Assembly: GCF_021735935.1 (NCBI RefSeq)
Contig: NZ_WMDZ01000001.1
Location: 2,294,001-2,358,000 of the forward strand
Length of the DNA stretch: 64,000 nucleotides
Origin: Sulfitobacter sp. M39
GTDB taxonomy: Bacteria; Pseudomonadota; Alphaproteobacteria; Rhodobacterales; Rhodobacteraceae
Reading direction: 5' to 3'
Shown one piece after another: positions 28,576-37,506 of the stretch. Position numbers and translations under genes: made by a program. Each line of letters begins with the position of its first letter. Positions within the stretch are counted from its first letter, which is position 1. Below the pieces are notes generated by a model. That model saw only the letters and a list, made by a program, of their open reading frames with translations. It was not told the DNA's origin and did not search any database.

Positions 28576-29241
28576 TCAAAGACCCAGTTTGTCGCGCATA
28601 AAGGCCAGCGCCACGCTCAGCCCATCGGGGGCGATTCCGTGGCCTGTGCCCTTCATGATATGGGCGAAAACGTCCGTCCATCCGGCCTCTTGCAGTGTTT
28701 CGGCGGCCTGCGGCAGCGATTGCGGCGGGACAACATCATCGGCGTCGCCGTGCACCAGCAAGACCGGAGGGCGCACGACCGCTTCGTCTTTTAGGCTCTC
28801 GGGCGACAGCAAGCGGCCCGAAAACGCGACAACACCGGCCACGGCATCTTCGCGGCGCGGCGCGACATGCAGCGCCATCATCGTGCCTTGGGAAAAGCCA
28901 AACAGCACGACCTGTTCGGGCAGCAGATCTTCGTCCACCATCAGCGCATCGAGAAAGGCGTTCAGGTCATCGACCGCCTGCATCATCCCGCGTTCGGCTT
29001 CTTCCTCCGAGGAGTTATCGATCCAGGGGATCGGGAACCACTGGAACCCCATGGGCGCACCGGCACAGGCTTCGGGCGCATCGGGGGCCACGAACAGCGT
29101 GTCGGGCAGATGTTCCCCCAACGGGTCGGCAAGCCCCAGCAGATCGGCACCATTCGCGCCATAGCCATGCAGGAATACGACGGCAGACCGCGTTTCCCCC
29201 GAGACCGGTTCGCGGCGCTCTGCGTTTAGTACTCGTGTCAT
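28576..29241 (-). CDS. Alpha/beta hydrolase, carboxylesterase/phospholipase family
   Basis: 221 residues. The nucleophile elbow GFSQG places Ser117, with catalytic Asp in VHGDADDVVPP and His in GTGHGIAP near the C-terminus. The oxyanion region is FLHGYGANG. It resembles the small carboxylesterase family (YpfH/Est type) acting on short esters; natural substrate unknown. The start overlaps the glycosylase stop by 4 bp. Confidence 0.88.
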   Translation of the reverse strand: MTRVLNAERREPVSGETRSAVVFLHGYGANGADLLGLADPLGEHLPDTLFVAPDAPEACAGAPMGFQWFPIPWIDNSSEEEAERGMMQAVDDLNAFLDALMVDEDLLPEQVVLFGFSQGTMMALHVAPRREDAVAGVVAFSGRLLSPESLKDEAVVRPPVLLVHGDADDVVPPQSLPQAAETLQEAGWTDVFAHIMKGTGHGIAPDGLSVALAFMRDKLGL

Positions 29242-29870
29242 GAAATCCCTTCCCGTTGTTTTGCCACGCGGTAGTACGAAAACAGGATGCGGGCTGCAAC
29301 CGATCGCCAGGGCGACCAGTCCTGCGCCATTTCCGCAAGCTGCTTCGGCTTTGGTCGCTGGGGCAGATCAAACAGGATTTTCGCGGCCTCTTGCAAGGCC
29401 AGATCGCCCTGCGGCAGGATATCGGCGCGGCCCAGTGAAAACATCGCATAGATCTGCGCCGTCCACAGCCCGACACCGGACACCGCGGTCAGCGTCTCGA
29501 TCACCACCGCATCAGGTGCGTCCCGCAAGGCGTCATAGTCGATCCCCGCCTCGGCCAGCGCCAAAGCATAGCGAATTTTCTGGCGGCTCAGCCCCGCCGC
29601 GCGCAGGCCATCCTCGCCCGCGGCCAAAATCGCCGTCTCATGGGTCAGCCCCGCCGCGTCCATCTTGGCGCGCATGGCATTTGCCGACGCGACAGAGACT
29701 TGCTGGCTGATAATCGCCCCGATCAGCGCGTCAAACCCGTCCGCACGCAACCGCAGAGGCAAGGGGCCAGTCGCTGCCAAGGCGGTAGCAAACTGCGGCA
29801 CATGGGCAGCGAGCCAATCAGCCCCTTCGGCGACATCCGCGTCGCGAGTGATAATCCGTCCGATGCTCAT
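29238..29870 (-). CDS. DNA-3-methyladenine glycosylase II-like (HhH-GPD) protein
   Basis: 210 residues, base-excision repair of alkylated purines. The helix-hairpin-helix reads LTAVSGVGLWTAQIYAM, and the downstream GRADILPQGDLALQEA carries the catalytic Asp. The N-terminal IGAIISQQVSVASANAM is the usual AlkA-family helix. No Ada-type N-terminal domain is present, so it is the short AlkA form. Overlaps both neighbours by 4 bp: cobK upstream and the esterase downstream. Confidence 0.9.
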   Translation of the reverse strand: MSIGRIITRDADVAEGADWLAAHVPQFATALAATGPLPLRLRADGFDALIGAIISQQVSVASANAMRAKMDAAGLTHETAILAAGEDGLRAAGLSRQKIRYALALAEAGIDYDALRDAPDAVVIETLTAVSGVGLWTAQIYAMFSLGRADILPQGDLALQEAAKILFDLPQRPKPKQLAEMAQDWSPWRSVAARILFSYYRVAKQREGIS

Positions 29871-30625
29871 CCGGTTGTGCCCCTCGTTCTCAGCGTCTCG
29901 ACCCAGTGGATCGCCGCATCCGGCGTATCTAGAACCTGCGCGCCGACGGGGGCCGCCGGACGGTCAATGGCAATCACCCGCAGCCCCAATGCGCGCGCTG
30001 CGTCCAGTTTGGGGCGGCTTGGCACGCCACCGACGTTGCGCAGAACCAGCGTATCGATCTGCAAGGCGCGAAACAACGCCTCCTCCGCCGCCTGAGTGAA
30101 GGGCGGCTGGCCATAGACGGCTTCGGCAAAGGGGGGCAGCTTGGTTCGGGCCTGCGCGTTGGTCTGCCGCAGATAAAGCCGCGCGCCTGCGAAGGGGGCG
30201 TAATCCTCCACCGTCCCGCGCCCCGTCGCGGCAAAGACCCGCGCTTGGGGTCGGATCATCCGTGCCGCCGCCGCGACCGACGCGGCCCGTTCAACCGGTG
30301 CCGCGATGTCCCACATGGGCCGCAGGACACGCAGATAAGGCAGCCCCAACCGCGCGGCTGCGTCAAAAGCGATCTGCGAGATATCCGCGTCAAACCCGTG
30401 GCCTGCGTCCAGCACAGCGGAAAATCCATGGGCGCGCAGGTAAGCTGCCATCTCATCCACGGTGCGCGGCGACCAGATCTCGGACGGTACGGCCAGCGGT
30501 CCAAAGCTGCGCTCTGTCCGCCTTAACACGGCGCGTGCAGAGACGTCAGAGGCCGCCATCGCAGCGGCGATCTCATGCGCTTCGGCGCTGCCAGCGATCA
30601 GCAGAATATGGGGGCCCCGGTTCAT
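29867..30625 (-). CDS. cobK: Precorrin-6A reductase
   Basis: 252 residues. NADPH-dependent reduction of precorrin-6A to dihydro-precorrin-6 in adenosylcobalamin synthesis. Family marks are ILLIAGSAEAHEIA at the N-terminus, AVLDAGHGFDADIS, YLRVLRPMW and the C-terminal LVLRNVGGVPSRPKLDAARALGL. The frame stays open to 31732 on the minus strand, but the 30625 start matches family length; the rest shadows the MFS gene. No other cob gene or cobalamin riboswitch is visible nearby, and its operon partners are DNA repair and esterase genes. Confidence 0.9.
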   Translation of the reverse strand: MNRGPHILLIAGSAEAHEIAAAMAASDVSARAVLRRTERSFGPLAVPSEIWSPRTVDEMAAYLRAHGFSAVLDAGHGFDADISQIAFDAAARLGLPYLRVLRPMWDIAAPVERAASVAAAARMIRPQARVFAATGRGTVEDYAPFAGARLYLRQTNAQARTKLPPFAEAVYGQPPFTQAAEEALFRALQIDTLVLRNVGGVPSRPKLDAARALGLRVIAIDRPAAPVGAQVLDTPDAAIHWVETLRTRGTTG

Positions 30626-30700
30626 GGCGCGACCATCGTTGACCCCGCCGCCGGACGCAAGGCCCTTGCGGCCCCCCAAAGCCCAGTCTACGCATTCACC

Positions 30701-31924
30701 ATGACAGTGATTGATGACACCCGCGCCAAGCGCAACGTCGCCGTGCTGGTGACCGCGCAGGCCTTTCTTGGCAGCCAGATGCCGATGTATTTTGTGGTCG
30801 GCGGATTGGCGGGGCAACAGCTGTCGCCGAACGTCTGCCTCGCGACGCTGCCGATCTCTATGATCGTCTTCGGGTCGATGACCACGGCCCCGTGGCTCTC
30901 GACGGTGATGCAACGCTTTGGCCGTCGCGCGGGCTTCGTGGCCGGCGCATTTGGCGGGATGACGGGGGCCGCGCTTTGCGCCTATGCCCTGACGATTCAG
31001 AGCTTCATGACCTTCCTGCTGGGCAGTTATCTGATCGGCATCTACATGTGCTCGCAAGGGTTTTTCCGCTTTGCAGCGACGGACACCGCATCTGACGCAT
31101 TCCGGCCCAAGGCGATTTCCTATGTCATGGCGGGCGGGCTGATCTCGGCCATCATCGGGCCGCAGCTGGTGGGGTTTCTGACCGGTGCCAACGGCGATGC
31201 GACGATGATGCGGTTTTTCCCGGTCTACCTCGCCGCGATTGCGCTGAACGCTGTGGGCATGGTGCTTTTCGCCTTCCTCAACATCCCCAAGCCGCCCGTG
31301 CCGGCCGTGGATGCCCCCAAGGGCCGCACCCGGATGGAGCTTTTGAAGACCCCGCGTATCGCCGTCGCTGTGATCTGTGGCATGGTATCCTATGCGCTGA
31401 TGAACCTTGTCATGACCTCGACCCCGCTGGCGGTTGTGGGCTGCGGCTATGACATCGTGGATGCGTCCCATGTGGTCACAGGCCATGTTCTGGCGATGTA
31501 TGCACCGTCGTTCTTCACAGGCCACCTGATCGCGAAATTCGGGGTCGAGAAGATCCTTGGCCTTGGCATCGCAATCCTTGCGGGGGCCGGTGTGGTCGCG
31601 CTGCAGGGGGTGGAGCTGAACAACTTCTACATCGCGCTGATCCTGTTGGGGATCGGCTGGAACTTCGGCTTTATCGGTGCCACATCCATGCTGGCAGGTG
31701 CCCATGAACCGCACGAGCGTGGCCGCATGCAAGGTCTGAACGATCTACTGGTCTTTGGCGGGGTGACCTTTGCGTCGCTGTCAAGCGGCGGTCTGATGAA
31801 CTGCTCGGGCGGCAACCCTGTCGAAGGCTGGGCCGCCGTCAATATCGCGATGATCCCGTTTCTGGTGCTGGCAGGCGGGTCGCTGATCTGGCTGATGCTG
31901 CGGCAACGTAGCGCGCGGGTCTAG
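30701..31924 (+). CDS. MFS transporter
   Basis: 407 residues, twelve predicted membrane helices in two six-helix halves. The loop 2-3 motif reads VMQRFGRRAGFVAG, the usual MFS signature position, and the second half has HLIAKFGVEKILG in the equivalent loop. The ATG at 30701 is chosen over the longer 30575 frame, which would overlap cobK. Substrate unknown. Only three bases separate its stop from that of the convergent gene at 31928. Confidence 0.87.
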   Translation: MTVIDDTRAKRNVAVLVTAQAFLGSQMPMYFVVGGLAGQQLSPNVCLATLPISMIVFGSMTTAPWLSTVMQRFGRRAGFVAGAFGGMTGAALCAYALTIQSFMTFLLGSYLIGIYMCSQGFFRFAATDTASDAFRPKAISYVMAGGLISAIIGPQLVGFLTGANGDATMMRFFPVYLAAIALNAVGMVLFAFLNIPKPPVPAVDAPKGRTRMELLKTPRIAVAVICGMVSYALMNLVMTSTPLAVVGCGYDIVDASHVVTGHVLAMYAPSFFTGHLIAKFGVEKILGLGIAILAGAGVVALQGVELNNFYIALILLGIGWNFGFIGATSMLAGAHEPHERGRMQGLNDLLVFGGVTFASLSSGGLMNCSGGNPVEGWAAVNIAMIPFLVLAGGSLIWLMLRQRSARV

Positions 31925-31927
31925 CGC

Positions 31928-32695
31928 TTACCAACGCCCCGACAAAGCCCGCCACGACAGGGCGAAATCATTCATCGGCGGCAGCTCTCCGGCGCTGACA
32001 CGCTCAGGGGCGGCGATGGCCGCGCTCAGCACCTTGTCTGCCGCGCCGATGCTATACATCGCCGGTCGCGCCGCTTTCGAGATCTTGCCACGGTTGGCCC
32101 GCGCCTGTCGTAACCGCGCCCGCGCCTTTTGGGCCAGCGCCACAACGCCAGCGTCGGTGCCATCCAACAACGGGACACGCCCCTGCTCTACCAGCTGCGG
32201 GATCGCGTGCAGCCAAGCCGCCACCCCCGCCCCATAGGCCGCATCGCGCACCGTCGCCTCCTCTGCCGGTCCCAAAGACCGCGCAGCCACCCACATCAGA
32301 TGGCCCGCGGTCTGGTCGATATAGGCGTCGAAATGAGCGGCATCTTCAAAGGCGTCGCGGTAGATATCCCACCGACGCGCGGCGGCCAGTGTGTCCAGCA
32401 AGACCGCGTCTTCGGGAGAGATGGCCAGTGCAAGGGGCGTCGCAACCTCGTGCCGCCGCACAACCCCACGGTTCGCGATCTCGTCACAGACATCGCGCCA
32501 CCACTGCAAACGCATCTCGGCGATCATGGTTTCCTGCGTCACCCACGGGGCGCGCGCCACCTCGATATTAAAGGCATAAAGCGGGAATAACACACGGCGT
32601 GCAGCGACAGGGGCCGCCATGCTGGCGCGAAAGCGCAGCGGATCGGCACGCTCGATAATAGCCGCGCAGGCGCTTAGATCGGGATCAAATTCCAT
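31928..32695 (-). CDS. Squalene/phytoene synthase-fold protein, NDUFAF6-like complex I assembly factor
   Basis: 255 residues with the all-helical squalene/phytoene synthase fold. The phrase LFPLYAFNIEVARAP followed by IAEMRLQWWRDV strongly recalls mitochondrial NDUFAF6, an assembly factor for respiratory complex I. Both Asp-rich diphosphate-binding motifs needed for prenyl synthesis are absent: the first position reads AFNIEVARA and the second YGAGVAAWLHAI. It is thus likely a non-catalytic member. It lies 6 bp after cimA on the same strand. Confidence 0.82.
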   Translation of the reverse strand: MEFDPDLSACAAIIERADPLRFRASMAAPVAARRVLFPLYAFNIEVARAPWVTQETMIAEMRLQWWRDVCDEIANRGVVRRHEVATPLALAISPEDAVLLDTLAAARRWDIYRDAFEDAAHFDAYIDQTAGHLMWVAARSLGPAEEATVRDAAYGAGVAAWLHAIPQLVEQGRVPLLDGTDAGVVALAQKARARLRQARANRGKISKAARPAMYSIGAADKVLSAAIAAPERVSAGELPPMNDFALSWRALSGRW

Positions 32696-32701
32696 GGGTT
32701 C

Positions 32702-34318
32702 CTATCCCTTGCGGTCGCGGATCAGCTTCCAGCGGATCGCGTCCAACAGTGCTTCGAAAGACGCATCGACGATGTTGGCCGACACACCCACGGTAGACCA
32801 GCGCCGCCCCTGCCCGTCTTCGCTGTCGATGATCACCCGCGTCACCGCCTCTGTGCCACCTTGCGTGATCCGCACCTTGAAATCCACCAGATGCATATCC
32901 TCCAGCAGCGCCGAATACTGCCCCAGATCCTTGACCAACGCCTTGCTCAGCGCGTTCACCGGCCCGCGGTCGCAGCCTTCGGCATCCATGCTTTCGCTCA
33001 CCGACAGACGTTTCTCGCCATCAACCTTCACGACGACAACCGCCTCTGACAGGCTGACCATCTGGTCGTATTTGTTTTTGCGCCTCTCGACCGTCACACG
33101 ATAGCGTTTTACCTCGAAGAGATCCGGCATCTGCCCCAGAGCCTTCCGCGCCAGCAGCTCAAAGCTGGCCTGAGCGGTGTCATAGCTATAGCCTTCGGCC
33201 TCGCGCGCCTTCACCTCGTCAAGGATCTGCCCCAAGGCCGGATCCCCCTTGGCGATGGTCAAGCCCGCACTTTCAAGGCGTCGGCGCAGGTTTGACTGGC
33301 CCGCCTGGTTCGACATGGGGATGATGCGCGTGTTGCCGACCAGCGCGGGGTCGATATGTTCATAGGTGGACGGGTCTTTGAGGATCGCGCTGGCATGCAG
33401 CCCCGCCTTATGCGCAAAGGCCGACGACCCGACAAAGGCCGCCTGTTTGGTCGGCACGCGGTTCAAGATCTCGTCCAGCGCACGGCTGATCTGGGTGAGG
33501 TTCGCCAGACCATCTAGCGGTATTCCCGTGTCGAACCGGCTGGCATAGGGCTCTTTCAGCAGCAAAATCGGGATCAACGTGGTCAGGTTGGCATTGCCGC
33601 AGCGTTCGCCCAAGCCGTTCAACGTGCCCTGTATCTGCCGCGCGCCCGCATCAATGGCGGCCAGCGAACAGGCGACCGCGTTCTCGGTGTCGTTATGGGT
33701 ATGAATGCCCAGATGATCGCCGGGGATGCCTGCGGCGATGACCTCGGCTGTGATACGCCCGACCTCGGCGGGCATGGTGCCGCCATTGGTATCGCAAAGC
33801 ACGATCCACCGCGCGCCCGCCTCATAGGCCGCCTTGATCGCGGTCAGCGCATAATCGGGATTGGCGCGGTAGCCATCAAAGAAATGCTCTGCATCGAACA
33901 GCGCCTCGCGGCCCTGCGCCACCAGATGCGCGATAGACTTCGCGATATTGTCGGTATTCTCGTCCAGCGTGATCCCGAGCGCTGCCGAGACGTGAAAATC
34001 ATGCGTCTTTCCCACCAAGCAGACCGTCCGCGTGCCCGCATTCATCACCGCCGCCAGCACATCATCGTTCTGCGCCGACATGCCGTTGCGCTTGGTCATG
34101 CCAAAAGCCGTCATCTTCGCCCGCGTGATCGGCGCTGCGTCGAAAAAGGCACTATCCGTCGGGTTCGCGCCCGGCCAGCCGCCCTCGATGTAATCCACCC
34201 CCAGCGTATCGAGCGCGCTGGCAATCGTGATCTTTTCAGCGGTCGAAAACTGCACCCCTTGGGTCTGCTGCCCGTCGCGCAATGTGGTGTCATAGAGATA
34301 AAGGCGTTCGCGGGTCAT
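32702..34318 (-). CDS. cimA: (R)-citramalate synthase
   Basis: 538 residues. Condenses pyruvate and acetyl-CoA to citramalate, giving 2-oxobutyrate for isoleucine without threonine deaminase. The HMGL-like TIM barrel has YDTTLRDGQQTQGVQFS near the N-terminus, HNDTENAVA (metal His), and GLGERCGNANL. The C-terminal regulatory LeuA-dimer domain begins about residue 400. The length and opening fit the CimA type rather than 2-isopropylmalate synthase. Followed after 6 bp by the NDUFAF6-like gene; preceded by repeat copy 2. Confidence 0.92.
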   Translation of the reverse strand: MTRERLYLYDTTLRDGQQTQGVQFSTAEKITIASALDTLGVDYIEGGWPGANPTDSAFFDAAPITRAKMTAFGMTKRNGMSAQNDDVLAAVMNAGTRTVCLVGKTHDFHVSAALGITLDENTDNIAKSIAHLVAQGREALFDAEHFFDGYRANPDYALTAIKAAYEAGARWIVLCDTNGGTMPAEVGRITAEVIAAGIPGDHLGIHTHNDTENAVACSLAAIDAGARQIQGTLNGLGERCGNANLTTLIPILLLKEPYASRFDTGIPLDGLANLTQISRALDEILNRVPTKQAAFVGSSAFAHKAGLHASAILKDPSTYEHIDPALVGNTRIIPMSNQAGQSNLRRRLESAGLTIAKGDPALGQILDEVKAREAEGYSYDTAQASFELLARKALGQMPDLFEVKRYRVTVERRKNKYDQMVSLSEAVVVVKVDGEKRLSVSESMDAEGCDRGPVNALSKALVKDLGQYSALLEDMHLVDFKVRITQGGTEAVTRVIIDSEDGQGRRWSTVGVSANIVDASFEALLDAIRWKLIRDRKG

Positions 34319-34332
34319 CGCAGCGATCCCTC

Positions 34333-34382
34333 CTTCATTTTGCCAGATAAACTCCGGGGAGCGTGAGGGGCTGGCCCCTCAC
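34333..34382 (+). repeat. Copy 2 of the 23-nt repeat with its hairpin
   Basis: Repeat 34333-34355 is 22/23 identical to 25181-25203. Seven bases later comes an 8-bp perfect stem (34363-34370 with 34375-34382) closing a CTGG loop, the same loop as in copy 1. It lies between cysS and cimA. Confidence 0.75.
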
Positions 34383-34424
34383 CCCCGCACCTTGCCATGT
34401 TGTAAGTGCCTGCAGGCATGAACA

Positions 34425-35951
34425 TCAAACGATTGCTCTAACTGCGCAAATATCTATCTCATTTTGCGAAAGCGATGCCTGACCACCGTTGATTCCATTG
34501 CCAGACTTGTAGGCACGGAATTCAATTCCTATAGCGAGCGCTTCAACCTTAAGACGATCAGCATTTGCCCAATCGCTATTCCGGCGATAGCTCATCCATC
34601 TATGAACGAGAAAGAGCACTTCTTCCTTCAGTTCTTCGGAAATGCCGCCCCAACCCAGGACGCTAACTGTCGGTTGGTAATCATCTCCCTCAAACCAAAT
34701 CGCGCCGTCCTCCGTTTCGAAGCTAAATTTATTAGCCCATGACAACGTCGCGATTTTTCTCAAATCAAGGCCGAGCAACGCCGCAGAACCAAGTAATTTT
34801 TCGCGCTGCTCATCTCCTGCTAGTTCATGTAGTTCCGATATAGCTTCAGCGGTGTTAAGATCATCACACAAGCTGAGCAAAACATCTTCAGATACTTCCG
34901 CAACTTCTACACCCGAAGCGAGCTCAGCCCAGTGTCGTAAAGTATTTAGTGCGTCCGTTTTCGCCTTCTCGGTCCAGTCCATCGGCTTGCGGTAATGCGT
35001 GCTGAGCATGACGAAACGGATCACCTCTCCCGGCACGCCTTGGTCCAGCAGATCGCGTACGGTGAAGAAGTTACCAAGCGACTTGGACATCTTCTTGCCC
35101 TCGACCTGCAGCATCTCGTTATGCAGCCAGTAGCGCGCCATCTCATCGGTGCCATTGGCGCAGCAGCTTTGGGCGATCTCGTCCTCGTGGTGCGGGAATT
35201 GCAGGTCCAGACCGCCGCCGTGGATGTCAAAGACATGGGGCTGGCTTTTCGCCTTGTCCGATAGACGATCCTGACGCAGGGGCTCTTTCCACAGCAGCTC
35301 GTCCGCCATGGCGGAGCATTCGATGTGCCAGCCGGGGCGGCCACGGCCCCAGGGGCTGTCCCACCCCGGCGTCGCGTCGTCCGACGGCTTCCACAATACG
35401 AAGTCCATCGGGTCTTCTTTGTAGGGGGCCACCTCCACCCGCGCGCCGGCGATCATATCATCGACGGAACGCCCTGATAGCGCTCCATAATTTTTGTAGC
35501 TACGCACGCGGAAAAGCACATGCCCTTCCGCAGGATACGCGTGCTCTTTGTCGATCAGATCCTCAATCATCGCGACCATCTGCGGAATATAGGCGGTGGC
35601 GCGTGGCATGTGGTCGGGCTCAAGCGCGCCGACGGCGGCCATATCGTCCAGAAACCACTGGGTTGTCTCGGCCGTGATCTCGCCGATCGATCGCCCGCTT
35701 TCAGCGGCGCGCGCGTTGATCTTGTCATCCACATCCGTGAAGTTGCGCACATAGGTCACATGCGCGTCGCCATAGACATGGCGCAGCAAACGGTTGAGCA
35801 CGTCAAACACGATCACGGGGCGCGCGTTGCCCAGATGGGCGCGGTCGTACACCGTCGGCCCACAGACATACATCCGCACGTTTTTATCATCAATCGGGGT
35901 GAAATCCTCGCGTTTGCGGGTTTTCGTGTTGTGCAGCTTGATCGTGGTCAT
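34425..35951 (-). CDS. cysS: Cysteine--tRNA ligase with an atypical C-terminal part
   Basis: 508 residues, charges tRNA-Cys. The catalytic domain is normal: zinc Cys30 ([10 protein letters not shown]), HLGN motif (39-42), KMSKS in [11 protein letters not shown]. The C-terminal third (from about residue 325) keeps the CysS plan, with [11 protein letters not shown] matching the usual DDDFNTPEA and [13 protein letters not shown] matching the tail helix. However, the DNA there (34430 to about 34970) is only about 45-48 percent G+C by hand count in 34441-34620, against 68 percent in a sample at 35281-35340. The protein also runs past the usual end ([21 protein letters not shown]). This suggests a mosaic gene, still intact. 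Confidence 0.93.
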   Translation of the reverse strand: MTTIKLHNTKTRKREDFTPIDDKNVRMYVCGPTVYDRAHLGNARPVIVFDVLNRLLRHVYGDAHVTYVRNFTDVDDKINARAAESGRSIGEITAETTQWFLDDMAAVGALEPDHMPRATAYIPQMVAMIEDLIDKEHAYPAEGHVLFRVRSYKNYGALSGRSVDDMIAGARVEVAPYKEDPMDFVLWKPSDDATPGWDSPWGRGRPGWHIECSAMADELLWKEPLRQDRLSDKAKSQPHVFDIHGGGLDLQFPHHEDEIAQSCCANGTDEMARYWLHNEMLQVEGKKMSKSLGNFFTVRDLLDQGVPGEVIRFVMLSTHYRKPMDWTEKAKTDALNTLRHWAELASGVEVAEVSEDVLLSLCDDLNTAEAISELHELAGDEQREKLLGSAALLGLDLRKIATLSWANKFSFETEDGAIWFEGDDYQPTVSVLGWGGISEELKEEVLFLVHRWMSYRRNSDWANADRLKVEALAIGIEFRAYKSGNGINGGQASLSQNEIDICAVRAIV

Positions 35952-36176
35952 GGCGCGTCCTTACGCAAGGATTGCGCGGGCATGGCACAGAAATCTCGGG
36001 AAGAAAACGATGTGAGCAAGCCCGCCGGAAGGTCTTAGCAGGTAATACAGCAAATAATGAGTGGCATCATCTTCATGCCGTCTGCGTAGCCCGACCCGCC
36101 ACTGGCGGTCAAGCCTGATTGACAAATCAACCATGCTCTGCGCCCCTGCGTCTTCAAATTACGAGGAAGAGACGGC

Positions 36177-37355
36177 ATGCAACTATCATCGCGTATCACA
36201 GGGCTGCTTGGCGGCGGATCAGACGGCTGGGGCGTTTTCCTGCGCGCCCGTCAGATGATTGAACAGGGTACGCCGGTGACAGAGCTGACGATTGGCGAAC
36301 ATGACATCCGCACCGCAGCACCGATCCTGCAAGATATGCACCGCGCCGCTTTGGCCGGACACACCGGATATGCGGCCATCCCCGGCACCACTGCTCTGCG
36401 CGATGCCGTGGCCGCGCGGTTGCAGGAACGCACCGGCGTGCCGACGACACGCGACAATGTGCTGATCACGCCGGGCGGTCAAAGCGCGCTGTTTGCCGCA
36501 CATATGGCGACCTGCAACCCCGGCGATACCGCGCTTTATATCGATCCCTATTACGCCACCTACCCCGGTACGATCCGCAGTGTCAGCGCCCTGCCCCATG
36601 CGATCGCCGCCCGTGCGAAAGATGCGTTCCAACCCCTCGCGGACGTGATTGCCGCCGCCGCGAAACAGACCAACGCGGCGTCGCTGCTGGTGAATTCGCC
36701 CAACAACCCCACCGGCGTTGTCTATTCGCGCAAGACGCTTGAAGGCATCGCGCAGGTTTGCCGCGATCACGACATGTGGCTGATCTCGGACGAGGTTTAC
36801 GACACGCAAGTCTGGGAGGGCGCGCACCTCTCGCCGCGCGCGCTGGACGGGATGGCGGAGCATACTCTGGTCGTGGGGTCGATGTCGAAAAGCCATGCGA
36901 TGACCGGTTCGCGCTGCGGCTGGATCGTCGGGCCCGTGGATGCGATCGAGCATCTGACCAATCTGGCGACCCACACCACCTATGGCGTGCCCGGGTACAT
37001 TCAGGACGCGGCGCTGTTCGCGCTGAACCAAGGCACCGGTTTCGAGACAGAGATCGCCGCGCCCTTCCAGCGCCGCCGTCTGCTGGCGCAGGATATTCTT
37101 GCGCGACAGAACGCCGTTAGCCTCGTACCCGCCCAAGGCGCGATGTATCTGATGCTGGATGTGCGCAGCACGGGCATGAGCGGCGAGGATTTTGCCTATG
37201 CGCTGCTGGAAAAACACCACATCGCGGTGATGCCTGGCGAAAGCTTCGGGGCGGCTGCGGGAGGGCATATCCGCGTCGCGATGACCATCGAGGACACGCG
37301 CTTTGCCCAAGCGCTGGCGACGGTATGCGACTTCGCGGAAAGCCTCGCCGCCTGA
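36177..37355 (+). CDS. PLP-dependent aminotransferase, class I/II
   Basis: 392 residues, fold type I aminotransferase. Key phrases are ITPGGQSALFAAH (cofactor phosphate), NSPNNPTG (173-180), ISDEVYD (ring-binding Asp-Tyr) and the Schiff-base lysine Lys238 in GSMSKSHAMTG. The C-terminal Arg for the substrate carboxylate is in GHIRVAM. The exact amino acid is not fixed by sequence; aspartate/aromatic types are nearest. Monocistronic, with GAGGAAG ribosome site and a strong terminator after the stop. Confidence 0.92.
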   Translation: MQLSSRITGLLGGGSDGWGVFLRARQMIEQGTPVTELTIGEHDIRTAAPILQDMHRAALAGHTGYAAIPGTTALRDAVAARLQERTGVPTTRDNVLITPGGQSALFAAHMATCNPGDTALYIDPYYATYPGTIRSVSALPHAIAARAKDAFQPLADVIAAAAKQTNAASLLVNSPNNPTGVVYSRKTLEGIAQVCRDHDMWLISDEVYDTQVWEGAHLSPRALDGMAEHTLVVGSMSKSHAMTGSRCGWIVGPVDAIEHLTNLATHTTYGVPGYIQDAALFALNQGTGFETEIAAPFQRRRLLAQDILARQNAVSLVPAQGAMYLMLDVRSTGMSGEDFAYALLEKHHIAVMPGESFGAAAGGHIRVAMTIEDTRFAQALATVCDFAESLAA

Positions 37356-37390
37356 CGAAAGCGTCGCGCGACCGCAGCTACCAACATACG

Positions 37391-37423
37391 AAAAAGGCCG
37401 GAGGATCATCCTCCGGCCTTTTT
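37391..37423. terminator. Bidirectional rho-independent terminator
   Basis: 15-bp perfect stem (37391-37405 with 37409-37423) with 3-nt loop; five A on the left and five T on the right. Shared by the aminotransferase gene and the convergent outer membrane protein gene, whose stop is about 85 bp away. Confidence 0.92.
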
Positions 37424-37506
37424 GACTGGCACATTATTATTTCCTGCCGAGAGCACCGTTATGCGACGCCCTCGGCAGATACACCGCCAGTTGTCAGCGT
37501 GTCAGC

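Noticed and set aside
30626-31732. Minus-strand extension of the cobK frame, His/Arg/Gln-rich
   Set aside because: It is antisense to the MFS transporter gene; composition is that of a shadow frame.
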